Of a stretch of 64,000 bases of DNA, positions 34,216 to 42,456 are shown piece by piece. The stretch's first letter is position 1, and every line of letters starts with the position of its first letter. The notes under the pieces were generated by a model. That model was not told the origin of the DNA. It saw only the letters and a list, made by a program, of their open reading frames with translations, and searched no databases. Made by a program: the position numbers and the translations under genes. The stretch comes from CAYLPJ01 sp964385465 (lineage in GTDB: Bacteria; Planctomycetota; Phycisphaerae; SM23-33): positions 186,001-250,000 of the forward strand of contig CAYLPJ010000003.1 of assembly GCA_964385465.1 (NCBI GenBank), read 5' to 3'.

Positions 34216-34494
34216 ATGCTGTGGATGGTGCTGGAAGGCCTGGCGGTCGGCGCGGCCGCGGGGACGGTGTTCTTCGTCGGCCTGTGGCTGACGACCCGCC
34301 GTCTGCCTGCCTCCGACCATCCGGCGCTGCTGGCGCTGGGCAGCTTGATGGCCCGCATGGCGGTGGTGATCGGCGCGTTTCTGCTGCTCAGCCGCCACCG
34401 GCGCTGGGAGGCGCTGGTGGCCGGCCTGGCCGGGCTGGTGGTCGCCCGGATCGTGACCGTGCGCCGCGTCAAGGCCGCAGGCGGAGAGGAGTGA
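34216..34494 (+). CDS. atpR: N-ATPase accessory membrane protein AtpR
   Basis: 92 residues with three hydrophobic segments (about 3-25, 36-58 and 64-80), with an Arg inside the second ('ALGSLMARMAVVIGAF') as described for AtpR, where conserved membrane arginines are proposed to interact with the c-subunit carboxylate. The position between atpQ and atpB is diagnostic of N-ATPase operons. GAGGAAAGGA precedes the ATG. Confidence 0.85.
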   Translation: MLWMVLEGLAVGAAAGTVFFVGLWLTTRRLPASDHPALLALGSLMARMAVVIGAFLLLSRHRRWEALVAGLAGLVVARIVTVRRVKAAGGEE

Positions 34495-34500
34495 CGCCAC

Positions 34501-35280
34501 GTGGATGACCTGACGAAAATCTCGCCGGACCAGGTGGTCTACGCGTCCTGGGGCTTCATCAAGCTCAACGCAACGATCGTCTTCACCTGGGTGCTGATGG
34601 CCGTGCTGGCGGTCGGCTCTTGGCTGGCGACGCGCAGACTCCGCACGGGCCGGGAGGTCCCCCGCTGGCAGGCGGTGCTGGAGATGGTCGTCGAGACCAT
34701 CGCCGGTCAGATCGAGGAGATCACCCGCCAGTCTCCCCGCCGATACCTGCCGTTTGTCGGCACGCTGTTCCTGTACCTGGCGGTGTCCAACGCCCTGACC
34801 ATCGTGCCGGGATACATCCCCCCGACGGCCTCGCTGTCGACGGCGGCGGCCCTGGCGATCTGCGTCTTCATCGCCGTGCCGGTCTTCGGCATGTTGTCCG
34901 AGGGCCCCGGGGCGTACTTCCGCAACTACGTGAGGCCGACGCCGCTGATGCTGCCCTTCAACGTCATCGGCGAGCTGTCGCGGACACTGGCCCTGGCGGT
35001 CCGCCTGTTCGGCAACGTGATGAGCGGGATGAAGGTCGTGGGCATCATGGTGGCCATCGCACCGCTGATCTTCCCGGTCTTCCTCCGCCTGCTGGGCCTG
35101 CTGACGGGGCTGGTGCAGGCGTACATCTTCGCCGTGCTGGCGGCAGTGTACATCGCGTCCGGGCTCCGCACGCCGCGGGCGACCGGGGAGGACGAGGACA
35201 ACGGCGAACGGGACGATACCGCCGAGAACGAGACCCCGCAGGACGACAAAACACAAGCACAGCCACAGACACAGAACTGA
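34501..35280 (+). CDS. atpB: N-ATPase Fo subunit a
   Basis: 259 residues with about five membrane helices. The essential stator arginine lies in 'TLALAVRLFGNVMSG' (Arg about 168). The GTG start at 34501 is 6 bases after the atpR stop. The last about 33 residues after 'IASGLRTPRAT' form a polar, acidic and Gln-rich extension absent from typical a subunits. The subunit forms the ion half-channels at the rotor-stator interface. Confidence 0.93.
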   Translation: MDDLTKISPDQVVYASWGFIKLNATIVFTWVLMAVLAVGSWLATRRLRTGREVPRWQAVLEMVVETIAGQIEEITRQSPRRYLPFVGTLFLYLAVSNALTIVPGYIPPTASLSTAAALAICVFIAVPVFGMLSEGPGAYFRNYVRPTPLMLPFNVIGELSRTLALAVRLFGNVMSGMKVVGIMVAIAPLIFPVFLRLLGLLTGLVQAYIFAVLAAVYIASGLRTPRATGEDEDNGERDDTAENETPQDDKTQAQPQTQN

Positions 35281-35311
35281 ACCGGGATACGCCCCCTGGA
35301 AAGGACCAACT

Positions 35312-35578
35312 ATGAGCGAACAGGCACTGATTGCCATCGTGTCCACGTTCACCGCAGGGATCACCATCGCCATCGGGTCGGTCGGCCCGGCCCTCGGCGA
35401 GGGCCGCGGACTGGCCGAAGCGCTGCGCGCCATCGCCCAGCAGCCCGACGAGGCCGGACGCATCACGCGCACGCTGTTCGTGGGCCTGGCGATGATCGAG
35501 TCGACGGCCATCTACTGCTTCGTCGTCTCGATGATCCTGATCTTCGCCAACCCGTTCTGGGACGCGGTAGCCTCCTGA
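35312..35578 (+). CDS. atpE: N-ATPase Fo subunit c with sodium-type, two-carboxylate ion site
   Basis: 88 residues, two membrane helices joined by 'AIAQQPDEAGRI', the RQP-type loop in variant form. The ion site is readable: helix 1 has GPALGEGRG with Glu30 at the position of Gln32 in Ilyobacter c, and helix 2 has IESTAIY with Glu63, Ser64, Thr65 and Tyr68 matching the Na+ ligands Glu65, Ser66, Thr67 and Tyr70. Glu at both positions is the two-carboxylate arrangement described for the Fusobacterium nucleatum Na+ c-ring. Na+ translocation is therefore likely, though inferred. Strong purine site before ATG 35312. Confidence 0.95.
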   Translation: MSEQALIAIVSTFTAGITIAIGSVGPALGEGRGLAEALRAIAQQPDEAGRITRTLFVGLAMIESTAIYCFVVSMILIFANPFWDAVAS

Positions 35579-35596
35579 CCGATCGGAGCATCGAGC

Positions 35597-36514
35597 ATGA
35601 TTGACTGGGTTACCGTCGGCGCGCAGATCGTCAACTTCCTCATCCTCGTGGTGCTGCTGAAGTTCCTGCTTTACGACCGCGTCCTCGAGGCCATCGACGA
35701 GCGCAAGAAACGCATCGCCGAGGAGTTCGCCGAGGCCGAGCGCAAGCAGGCCGACGCCGACAAGCAGGGCGAAGAGCACCGCCGCAAGCGAGAGGAGCTG
35801 GAGGAACACCGCGAGGAGCTCCTCCAGAAGGCTCGCGACGAGGCCGAGAAGCTCCGTCAGCGCCGCCGCGGCGAGGCCGAGGATGAAGTGGCCGAGAAGA
35901 AGCGCCAGTGGCTGAAGTCGCTGGAGGACCGGCGTGAGGACTTCCTGGCCGACCTGCGCCGCCAGGCGGCCTCGCACCTCGGCGACCTGGCGGGCAAGGT
36001 GCTCGCCGATCTCGCCGACGCGGACCTCCAGCAGCGCGTCGCGGGCGTGTTCCTCCGCCGCCTGGACGAACTGGAGCAGGAGCAGCGTGACGAGCTGAAG
36101 CAGGCCCTTTCCGAGGCCGACGGCCCCGTGGAGGTCGCCGTCGCGTTCGACGTGCCCGACGAGCAGCAACAGCAGATCCGCGACGCCGTCAAGGGCCTGG
36201 GCGACGGCGGGACGGAGGTGACCTTCACCGGGGACGAGCAGCTCATCTGCGGCCTCCAGCTTCGCGCCGGGGGCCGAGGCGTCGGCTGGAGCGTGGCCGA
36301 GTACGTCGACGAGCTCGCCGACCAGATCAACGACACCGTGGACGAGCAGATCCGCCGGATGCGCGGCGAGGAGCAGGCGCCCGGCGAGGAAAAGGAAGAG
36401 GACGAGGGCGAGAAGCAGCCCGGCCCGGCCGGGCGGCAGGGCGAGCCGCCGGCCGAACCGGGGGACGAGGACGGTGGCGGGGCCGAAGACCGGGAAGCCG
36501 ACGATGAGCAATGA
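35597..36514 (+). CDS. atpF: N-ATPase subunit b, probably fused to a delta-like C-terminal domain
   Basis: 305 residues. One N-terminal membrane helix (about 7-25), then a long charged coiled coil (about 30-135), as in b subunits. Residues about 175-245 ('VEVAVAFDVPDEQQQQ' through 'LICGLQLRAGGRGVGWS') resemble the C-terminal domain of delta/OSCP, which fits the absence of a separate atpH in this and other N-ATPase operons. The last about 50 residues are an acidic, Glu/Asp/Pro/Gly-rich tail. The end overlaps atpA by 11 bases. Confidence 0.9.
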   Translation: MIDWVTVGAQIVNFLILVVLLKFLLYDRVLEAIDERKKRIAEEFAEAERKQADADKQGEEHRRKREELEEHREELLQKARDEAEKLRQRRRGEAEDEVAEKKRQWLKSLEDRREDFLADLRRQAASHLGDLAGKVLADLADADLQQRVAGVFLRRLDELEQEQRDELKQALSEADGPVEVAVAFDVPDEQQQQIRDAVKGLGDGGTEVTFTGDEQLICGLQLRAGGRGVGWSVAEYVDELADQINDTVDEQIRRMRGEEQAPGEEKEEDEGEKQPGPAGRQGEPPAEPGDEDGGGAEDREADDEQ

Positions 36515-38165
36515 ACCCCAGCACGCATACGCCGGCGTAACCGAGGACGTCGGGCGGGGCGTCGCCGCGGCCATGGACCGCGAGGTGAGCCTCGCGCCGC
36601 GCGAGTTCGGCCGGGTTGTCAGCACCGGGGCGGGTGTGGCCATGGTGCGGGGCCTGCCCGGCGTGCAGTCCGAGGAGCTCGTGCGGTTCCCCGGCGGGTT
36701 CCTGGGCATGGCCTTCAACCTCGAGCCGGAGTCTCTCGGCGTGATCCTGCTGGACGAGGCCGAGGACGTCCAGGCCGGCGACGAGGTCCGCCGCACCGGG
36801 CGCGTGCTCGACTTCCCCGTCGGCGATGCCATGATCGGCCGCGTCGTCGACGCCACCGGGCGACCGCGAGACGGCTCGGGCGCCGTCCATGCCACCGAGC
36901 GCCGTCCCGTCGAGCGTCCCGCCCCGGCCGTGCTGGACCGCGCCCCGGTTGCCACGCCGCTCCAGACCGGGCTGAAAGTCGTCGACGCCCTCGTTCCGAT
37001 CGGGCGGGGTCAGCGCGAGCTGATCCTCGGCGACCGCCAGACCGGCAAGACGGCCATCGCCGTCGACGCCATCCTCAACCAGGCTTCCTTCGACGTACTG
37101 TGCATCTACTGCGCGATCGGACAGCGGAACTCCGCCGTGGCCAAGGTGGTCGGCCAGCTCCGCGAAAGCGGGGCGATGGACTACACCGCCGTGGTCGTTG
37201 CCTCCGGGGACAACCCGGCCGGGCAGCGGTTCGTCGCGCCCTACGCGGCGATGAGCCTGGCGGAGTTCTACATGGACGCGGGGCGCGACGTGCTGGTGGT
37301 CTTCGACGACCTGACCCACCATGCGCGGGCCTACCGCGAGCTGTCGCTGCTGCTCCGCCGCCCGCCGGGGCGCGAGGCCTATCCCGGCGACATCTTCTAC
37401 ATCCACTCGCGCCTGCTGGAGCGGTCCACCCACGTCATCGACGAGAAGGGCGGGGGCTCGATCACCGCACTGCCCATTATCGAGACCGAGGCCCAGAACA
37501 TCTCCGCCTACATTCCCACCAACCTGATCTCCATTACCGACGGGCAGGTCTACCTCTCGCCCAACCTCTTCCAGCAGAGCCAACTGCCCGCGGTGGACGT
37601 CGGGCGAAGCGTCAGCCGCGTGGGCGGCAAGGCCCAGTTGCCGGCCTTCCGCGCCACGGCCGGGGACCTTCGGCTGGCGTACTCGCAGTTTCAGGAACTG
37701 GAGCGGTTCAGCCGGTACGGTACGCGGCTGGAGGAGCGCCAGCGAAAGAAGCTGGAACACGGGCGCCGCGTGCGGGAGATCCTCAAACAGCCGCAAGGCG
37801 AGCCGATGGCGGTCGCCGAGCAGGTGGCCGTGCTTCTGGCCGTCAGCGAGGGGACGTTCGACGCCCTGGCGGTTGAGGACGTCCCCGCCGCGGCCGGTCG
37901 CTTGCGTGAGTCGGTGCGGACGAAGCTGCGGGAGATTGCCGAGCGGATCGCCGGCGGGGAGGAACTTGGTGACGAGGACCGCGAGAAGATCCTCTCGGCG
38001 GCCAGGCAGGCGGCGGGACAGGGCGAGCAGGCCGACAGCGAAGTCGAGGCCGACGGGTCCGGCAAGGAGGAAGGCAAGGCTGAAGGCGGGAAGGTGCCCG
38101 GAGAGGACGATCGCCCGCAAGACGCCGGCGACTCCGACGAAGGCCAGGCCGATGCAGACGATTGA
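36504..38165 (+). CDS. atpA: N-ATPase F1 subunit alpha
   Basis: 553 residues. The nucleotide-binding P-loop GDRQTGKT is at about 176-183. 'GQRNSAVAKVV', 'VVFDDLTHHARAYREL' and 'DGQVYLSPNLF' are conserved alpha segments. ATG 36504 (MSNEPQH) is used; an upstream in-frame GTG at 36474 lies deeper in atpF. After the normal end (about residue 505) there is an about 45-residue acidic tail rich in Gly, Glu and Asp. It overlaps atpG by 14 bases, so translational coupling is likely. Confidence 0.95.
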   Translation: MSNEPQHAYAGVTEDVGRGVAAAMDREVSLAPREFGRVVSTGAGVAMVRGLPGVQSEELVRFPGGFLGMAFNLEPESLGVILLDEAEDVQAGDEVRRTGRVLDFPVGDAMIGRVVDATGRPRDGSGAVHATERRPVERPAPAVLDRAPVATPLQTGLKVVDALVPIGRGQRELILGDRQTGKTAIAVDAILNQASFDVLCIYCAIGQRNSAVAKVVGQLRESGAMDYTAVVVASGDNPAGQRFVAPYAAMSLAEFYMDAGRDVLVVFDDLTHHARAYRELSLLLRRPPGREAYPGDIFYIHSRLLERSTHVIDEKGGGSITALPIIETEAQNISAYIPTNLISITDGQVYLSPNLFQQSQLPAVDVGRSVSRVGGKAQLPAFRATAGDLRLAYSQFQELERFSRYGTRLEERQRKKLEHGRRVREILKQPQGEPMAVAEQVAVLLAVSEGTFDALAVEDVPAAAGRLRESVRTKLREIAERIAGGEELGDEDREKILSAARQAAGQGEQADSEVEADGSGKEEGKAEGGKVPGEDDRPQDAGDSDEGQADADD

Positions 38166-39030
38166 GGAGCTTCGCGACAAGATCGAGGCCGCCGAGGGCC
38201 TCGGGCAGGTCGTCCGGACCATGAAGGGCCTGGCCGCGGTCAACATCCGCCAGTACCAGCGGGCCGAGGAGTCCCTCGCCGGCTACGCCGAGACCGTCGA
38301 GCAGGCATTCCAGGTCCTGCTGCTGTCGGCCGGCGACCGCCTGCGGTTCCGCCGGGACGGCTCCGACGACGACGGGCCCGAGCTGGCCATCGTGTACGGC
38401 TCGGACCAGGGCATGGTCGGGCAGTTCAACAGTCGCATCTTCGCCCACTACCGCGACGAGACCCCCCCGGGCGGCGGGCGGACCGCCGAGCGGTGGGTTG
38501 TGGCGGTCGGCCGGCGCCTGGCGGCGCGGATGCGGACGGAGGGCGAAGAGGTCGTCGAGGCGTTCGATCTGCCCCGCGCGGCCGAGGGGATCACGGACCA
38601 GAGCCAGCGTCTGCTTCCCGTCGCCCAGCGGCTGCGGGACCGCGGCGCGCGGCGCGTCCGGCTGATGCACCACCTGCCCGGCAGCGGCGCGTCATACGGC
38701 CCCGTCACGCGGGAGGTCTTCCCCCTGTCGCTCGACTGGCTGGACGAGTTGCGGCAGCGCCCGTGGCCCGGGCCGTCCCTGCCGACCTTCCGCATCGAAG
38801 CCGAGGCCATGCTCGCCGAACTGTTCAGCCAGCACCTGTTCGTCTCGCTGTTCCGGGCGTTCGCCGGCTCGATGGCCGCCGAGAACGCCAGCCGGCTGGC
38901 CTCCATGCAGGCGGCCGAGAGGAACATCGAGGACCGCCTCGACGGCCTGCGGAACCAGTACCACCGCCGCCGCCAGAGCCAGATCACCTCCGAGCTGCTG
39001 GACGTCATGGCCGGGTTCGAGGCCGTGTGA
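38152..39030 (+). CDS. atpG: N-ATPase F1 subunit gamma
   Basis: 292 residues. The central rotor stalk. The N-terminal helix 'KIEAAEGLGQVVRTMKGLAA' and the C-terminal helix with 'FAGSMAAENASRLASMQAAERNIEDRL' in outline are the paired coiled-coil ends of gamma subunits; 'VYGSDQGMVGQFN' is the Rossmann-like core in the usual place of 'SDRGLCGG.N'. Last gene of the operon; 25 bases separate it from the convergent isomerase gene. No clear terminator hairpin is seen between them. Confidence 0.92.
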   Translation: MQTIEELRDKIEAAEGLGQVVRTMKGLAAVNIRQYQRAEESLAGYAETVEQAFQVLLLSAGDRLRFRRDGSDDDGPELAIVYGSDQGMVGQFNSRIFAHYRDETPPGGGRTAERWVVAVGRRLAARMRTEGEEVVEAFDLPRAAEGITDQSQRLLPVAQRLRDRGARRVRLMHHLPGSGASYGPVTREVFPLSLDWLDELRQRPWPGPSLPTFRIEAEAMLAELFSQHLFVSLFRAFAGSMAAENASRLASMQAAERNIEDRLDGLRNQYHRRRQSQITSELLDVMAGFEAV

Positions 39031-39055
39031 CACCCCGCGGCCCTGTCGCGCCCGT

Positions 39056-39841
39056 TCAGCCAAGCAGCGCCCGCAGGTTCCGCAGACTGACCGCCGCGCT
39101 GTCCCACGGCGAGACGCCTTCGCGGCTCCCGCCTTCGACGGTCAGCCATCGCACGCCGGATTCCTTCGCGGCCGCGACCGCCGCGGCCAGGTCCAGCACG
39201 CCTTCGCCGATCTCCGTCCAGGCGACCCGCTTGCGTTCGTCGTTGCCGGTCGCCTCGGACTCCAGGCTCCGGGCGTCCCGGACGTGCAGGACAGGGCAGC
39301 GCCCGGCGTAGCGGCGGATCAGCGCGGCCGGGTCCATGCCGGCGTAGGCGGCCCAGCCGATGTCCATGTGCGCCTTCAGCAGGTCGGGATCGGTCGCATT
39401 CATGAGGATGTCGAAGCCCGTCTCGCCATCGAAGGTCTGGAACTCGTGATTGTGGTTGTGGTAGGTCATCTGGAGGCCGAGCTCCCTGCACCGCCGGCCG
39501 AGGCGGGTGTAGAGGGCGGCATCCTCCAGGAGCTGCTCCCGCGACTCGCACGGCCCCCAGGAGAAGCACAGGTAGTCGCAGCCCATGGCGCGGGCCTCGT
39601 CGAGGACCTCCGCTTCCTTGCCGGCGATGCGGTACTTCTGCGAGCCGCGGGAGATGGCCTGCATGCCCAGCGCGGCCAGGCGGATGCGGAACTCCTCGCC
39701 CTCGACGCCCGCCAGCTCCAGTGCGCCGCCGCCCAGCTCCACGCCCTCGTAGCCCATCTCCGCCAGCCGGGCCATTGTGGCCCAGAAGTCCGCCTTCATC
39801 TCCTCCCTGACCACGCCCACCAGGCCGATCTTCGGTTGCAC
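39056..39841 (-). CDS. Sugar phosphate isomerase/epimerase-like TIM-barrel protein
   Basis: 261 residues of the xylose-isomerase-like (AP endonuclease 2) TIM-barrel family. Barrel strands and metal-ligand positions are visible: 'MGYEGVELG' (Glu), 'MTYHNHNHEFQ' (the HNHxxE motif), 'AHMDIGWAAYAG' (Asp and Trp), 'CPVLHVRDA' (His) and 'LTVEGGSREG' (Glu). Typical members isomerise or epimerise sugars or inositol derivatives; the substrate is unknown. Start is GTG 39841 with AAGGAG about 9 bases upstream. It lies just downstream of a pectate-lyase-like secreted protein on the same strand (18-bp gap), which suggests carbohydrate use. Confidence 0.85.
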   Translation of the reverse strand: MQPKIGLVGVVREEMKADFWATMARLAEMGYEGVELGGGALELAGVEGEEFRIRLAALGMQAISRGSQKYRIAGKEAEVLDEARAMGCDYLCFSWGPCESREQLLEDAALYTRLGRRCRELGLQMTYHNHNHEFQTFDGETGFDILMNATDPDLLKAHMDIGWAAYAGMDPAALIRRYAGRCPVLHVRDARSLESEATGNDERKRVAWTEIGEGVLDLAAAVAAAKESGVRWLTVEGGSREGVSPWDSAAVSLRNLRALLG

Positions 39842-39859
39842 GCTGCACCGCTCCTTCCG

Positions 39860-41416
39860 TCATCTCCCTCGGTCACTCGCCCGCTCCACGTCCGCCGCGA
39901 AGCCGTGCAGCCATTCTTCCAGATTCGTGTAGCCGTCGCCATCGTCGTCGCCGTTCGGCCGGGGCGGGACAGTCAGGTTGCGTCGCGTCGCGGGCAGGTC
40001 CACCCAGCCGCCGACGTCCTCGAGCGTGCGCTTGATGCCTCCGCGCCGGGCGCGGGTTTCGGCGATGATGCGGCGGTCGACCGGGTCCCGGTCGGCCGGG
40101 CGGGCGCCGGCGGTGGCCAGCAGCCAGTCGCGAACCTGCGCAGCCGGGCGGAGCTGGAGCCCCTCGGGCATGTCCGGCGGCTCGTCGGTGCGCAGCTTCT
40201 CGGGGTGGGTCGGCTTGTGCATCCACAGCTTGAACAGCAGCATGTGGGAGGCATGCCAGGGGTCCACGTTCCTGGCGACCAGGTCGTCGTCTCCGCCCTC
40301 CTCCGTCCCCCGGCCGGCGAGGTAGTTGGCGAACTGCCCCTCGTCTACGGTCTGGCGGATGAGCGTCTCGTGGGCCCGCCGCTCGGCCGGCGTGCAGGTG
40401 ACCAGCAGGTCATGCATGTAGACCTTCCCCGGCGGGGTCCCGGGCTTGGCGATCAGCCGGACGGGCGCCGGGACGTTGTCGAAGTGCATGCCGACGATGC
40501 TGGCTTCGATCGGCCCGCCGCGGCTGCCCTGGCGGGGGGAGTTGACCAGCGTGACGCCCACGCCCGGCCGGGCGAGGTTGGCGTGCACCAGGTTGTTGGC
40601 GATGAAGACCTTCATCCCGCTGCTGGCCTGCGGGCAGCGGTCGGCGTTGCCGGTGAACACGTTGCCCACCACGTCCACGTACTGCCCCTGCCGCTCGTCG
40701 TCGGGCAGGTCGCGGTCCCGCGGGCCCTGGTTCATCAGCAGCAGCCCCTTGGAGTGGGCGCCCTTGTGATGCTTGGGGCTGTCTAGGCATTCGGCGAACA
40801 GGTTCCCGCGGAACGTCGCCCGGCTGGCCGTCGACTGCACCAGCTCGTCCGTCGCCCAACTGAACGAACAGTGGTCGATCACGATGTTGCGCCCCGCCAC
40901 CTTCATGCAGTCCCGCTCGGACCACTGCGTCCAGCCGGCCTTGTTCTTCAGCGGACGCGTCGGGTCGCGGAGGTCGCCGGTGCGGATGCGTATGTGCTGG
41001 AGCAGCACGTCGTGCGTCCGGATGCCCAGTTCGCAACCCAGGAGCGTGATCCCCGGCGAGGGGGCCGTCTGCCCGGCCACGGTGCAGTACGGGTTGCGGA
41101 TCTGCACGCGCCCCATCGGCCGCAAGTCGATGTTCCCGCCGACCTCGAAGACCACCACGCGCGGCCCCTCGGCCTCCAGCGCCGCCCGCAGGGACCCCGG
41201 GCCGTCCGGCTTGAGCGTCGTGACCTTGATGACCCGCGCGTTCGGGTCCTCCGCGTGCCGCCCGCTGCCGGCCGGTGTCCCGATGCCGTACCCGGCCGCG
41301 CCGGGAATGATCGGCAGGGGTTTGCCTGCGGCCGGGGCCGGCGCCACGGCAAGCAGGAGTGCCAGGTGCGTTGCGCAGAAAGCGGCCGGAATCGTTCGAC
41401 GGATGGTATTGGCCAT
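39860..41416 (-). CDS. Secreted pectate-lyase-like right-handed beta-helix protein
   Basis: 518 residues. The signal peptide is residues 1 to about 30 (ending AVAPAPAAG). The body follows polysaccharide lyase family 1-like planctomycete proteins: 'PGAAGYGIGTPAGSGRHAED', 'TTLKPDGPGSLRAALEA', 'VGGNIDL', 'APSPGITLLG' and 'NIVIDHCSFSWATDE', which is the pectate-lyase helix core. Near the C terminus a DDDGDGYTNLEEWL thrombospondin-3 or EF-hand-like calcium motif is present, common in this family. A classical catalytic Arg could not be assigned with confidence, so the activity is inferred. AAGGAG lies 8 bases before ATG 41416. Confidence 0.8.
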   Translation of the reverse strand: MANTIRRTIPAAFCATHLALLLAVAPAPAAGKPLPIIPGAAGYGIGTPAGSGRHAEDPNARVIKVTTLKPDGPGSLRAALEAEGPRVVVFEVGGNIDLRPMGRVQIRNPYCTVAGQTAPSPGITLLGCELGIRTHDVLLQHIRIRTGDLRDPTRPLKNKAGWTQWSERDCMKVAGRNIVIDHCSFSWATDELVQSTASRATFRGNLFAECLDSPKHHKGAHSKGLLLMNQGPRDRDLPDDERQGQYVDVVGNVFTGNADRCPQASSGMKVFIANNLVHANLARPGVGVTLVNSPRQGSRGGPIEASIVGMHFDNVPAPVRLIAKPGTPPGKVYMHDLLVTCTPAERRAHETLIRQTVDEGQFANYLAGRGTEEGGDDDLVARNVDPWHASHMLLFKLWMHKPTHPEKLRTDEPPDMPEGLQLRPAAQVRDWLLATAGARPADRDPVDRRIIAETRARRGGIKRTLEDVGGWVDLPATRRNLTVPPRPNGDDDGDGYTNLEEWLHGFAADVERASDRGR

Positions 41417-41529
41417 GATCCATGCTCCTTCGACTCAGGCGGAATGGGGGCCTGTGGGCCCCTCAATGGTTCAAGCCCGAAGCGTGGAGATGGTTCCGCG
41501 GGGACTGCTAGCGGGCGCGGCCGTGAGGC

Positions 41530-42141
41530 TCACTGGGCGGTATACCCGCCATCGATGACCAGTTCGCTTCCGGTGACGAAGGCCGGGTGGACGGAGTTCA
41601 CACGGATGTCGTCCTTGGCGTAGAGCAGCGCGTCGACCTTGCTCATCTCGCGGACCGCGCCTTTGGAGGCGTGGTAGGGCGGGATGTCCGGCGCGCCGAT
41701 GATGCCGTAGATCGATGACAGGTTGATGATGCTCCCGCCCCCGGATTCCCGCATCAGGGGCACGGCGTGTTTGGTGCAGAAGAACACGCCCTTGACATTC
41801 ACGGCCTGGACCATATCCCACTCTTCGGCCGTGAGCTCGTCGGTGGGCTTGTCAGCCCCCGAGATGCCCGCGTTGTTGACCATTACGTCCAGTCGGCCCC
41901 ATCGGTCCACCACTGCGGCCAGGACCTCGCGGACCTCCTGCTCGTCGCTGACGTCCAGGTGCCAGTAGCTTCCCGTGCCCCCACCGGCCTTGATCTGGCG
42001 GACCACCTCCCCCCCTTCGTCGTCGATCACATCGGTGACGGCCACCTTCGCGCCTTCCTCGGCCATTCGTAGGCACTGGGCTCTTCCCAGCCCTCGGGCC
42101 CCACCGGTCACCACGGCTACCTTGTCCTTCAACCTGTCCAT
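41530..42141 (-). CDS. Short-chain dehydrogenase/reductase with an internal in-frame deletion
   Basis: 203 residues against about 250 for the family. Intact parts: 'VTGGARGLGRAQ' cofactor loop (TGxxxGxG), 'VNNAGISG', catalytic Ser in 'IINLSSIYG', 'YHASK' (YxxxK), and the C-terminal 'FVTGSELVIDGGYTAQ'. Missing are about 45-50 residues normally lying between 'NSVHPGFI' and 'FVTGSEL', that is the mobile substrate-binding helices; the joint reads NSVHPAFVTG. The frame is kept, so a protein could be made, but substrate binding is probably lost. AAAGG precedes ATG 42141. It may once have joined the adjacent sugar-use genes. Functional status is uncertain. Confidence 0.8.
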   Translation of the reverse strand: MDRLKDKVAVVTGGARGLGRAQCLRMAEEGAKVAVTDVIDDEGGEVVRQIKAGGGTGSYWHLDVSDEQEVREVLAAVVDRWGRLDVMVNNAGISGADKPTDELTAEEWDMVQAVNVKGVFFCTKHAVPLMRESGGGSIINLSSIYGIIGAPDIPPYHASKGAVREMSKVDALLYAKDDIRVNSVHPAFVTGSELVIDGGYTAQ

Positions 42142-42456
42142 GGCCTGCCTTTCCGTTTGTCGTTGCGACGGCTACCTGCGCGTCAACCGCGCACCGTTCA
42201 TGGTAGCCGGTGGCGGCACCGACGCTCGGAACGCGGAGAGAAAGGCATCTTCGCCAATCCGCGTGTACGGCTGCTTCTGGTGGATTCCACCATCTGACAT
42301 TGGGGTGGCCGCGGGACTGATACGGTCTCGGGGGAGGCATAGCATGAGTACCGAATGAGGCCGAGACGCAAGCCCGAACCGGGCAGCGCTCCGCGAGCCC
42401 GCGCCGTCGGTCGGCGGGGTATAGCACCGAGCCAGCCAAGACGAGAGGAGCAGGGC
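42142..42456. other. Divergent intergenic region, no gene seen
   Basis: 315 bases between the minus-strand SDR gene and the plus-strand BON gene. No RNA gene or family-like frame found. A 15-base palindrome (42278-42292, TGGTGGATTCCACCA) could be an operator, but such palindromes are expected a few times by chance in 64 kb. TAGCAT near 42341 and TAGCAC near 42422 are weak -10-like hexamers. Confidence 0.4.

Noticed and set aside
42278..42292. Palindrome TGGTGGATTCCACCA as an operator
   Set aside because: Seven-base arms with a one-base centre are expected a few times by chance in a window this size, and no matching second copy was seen near either gene.
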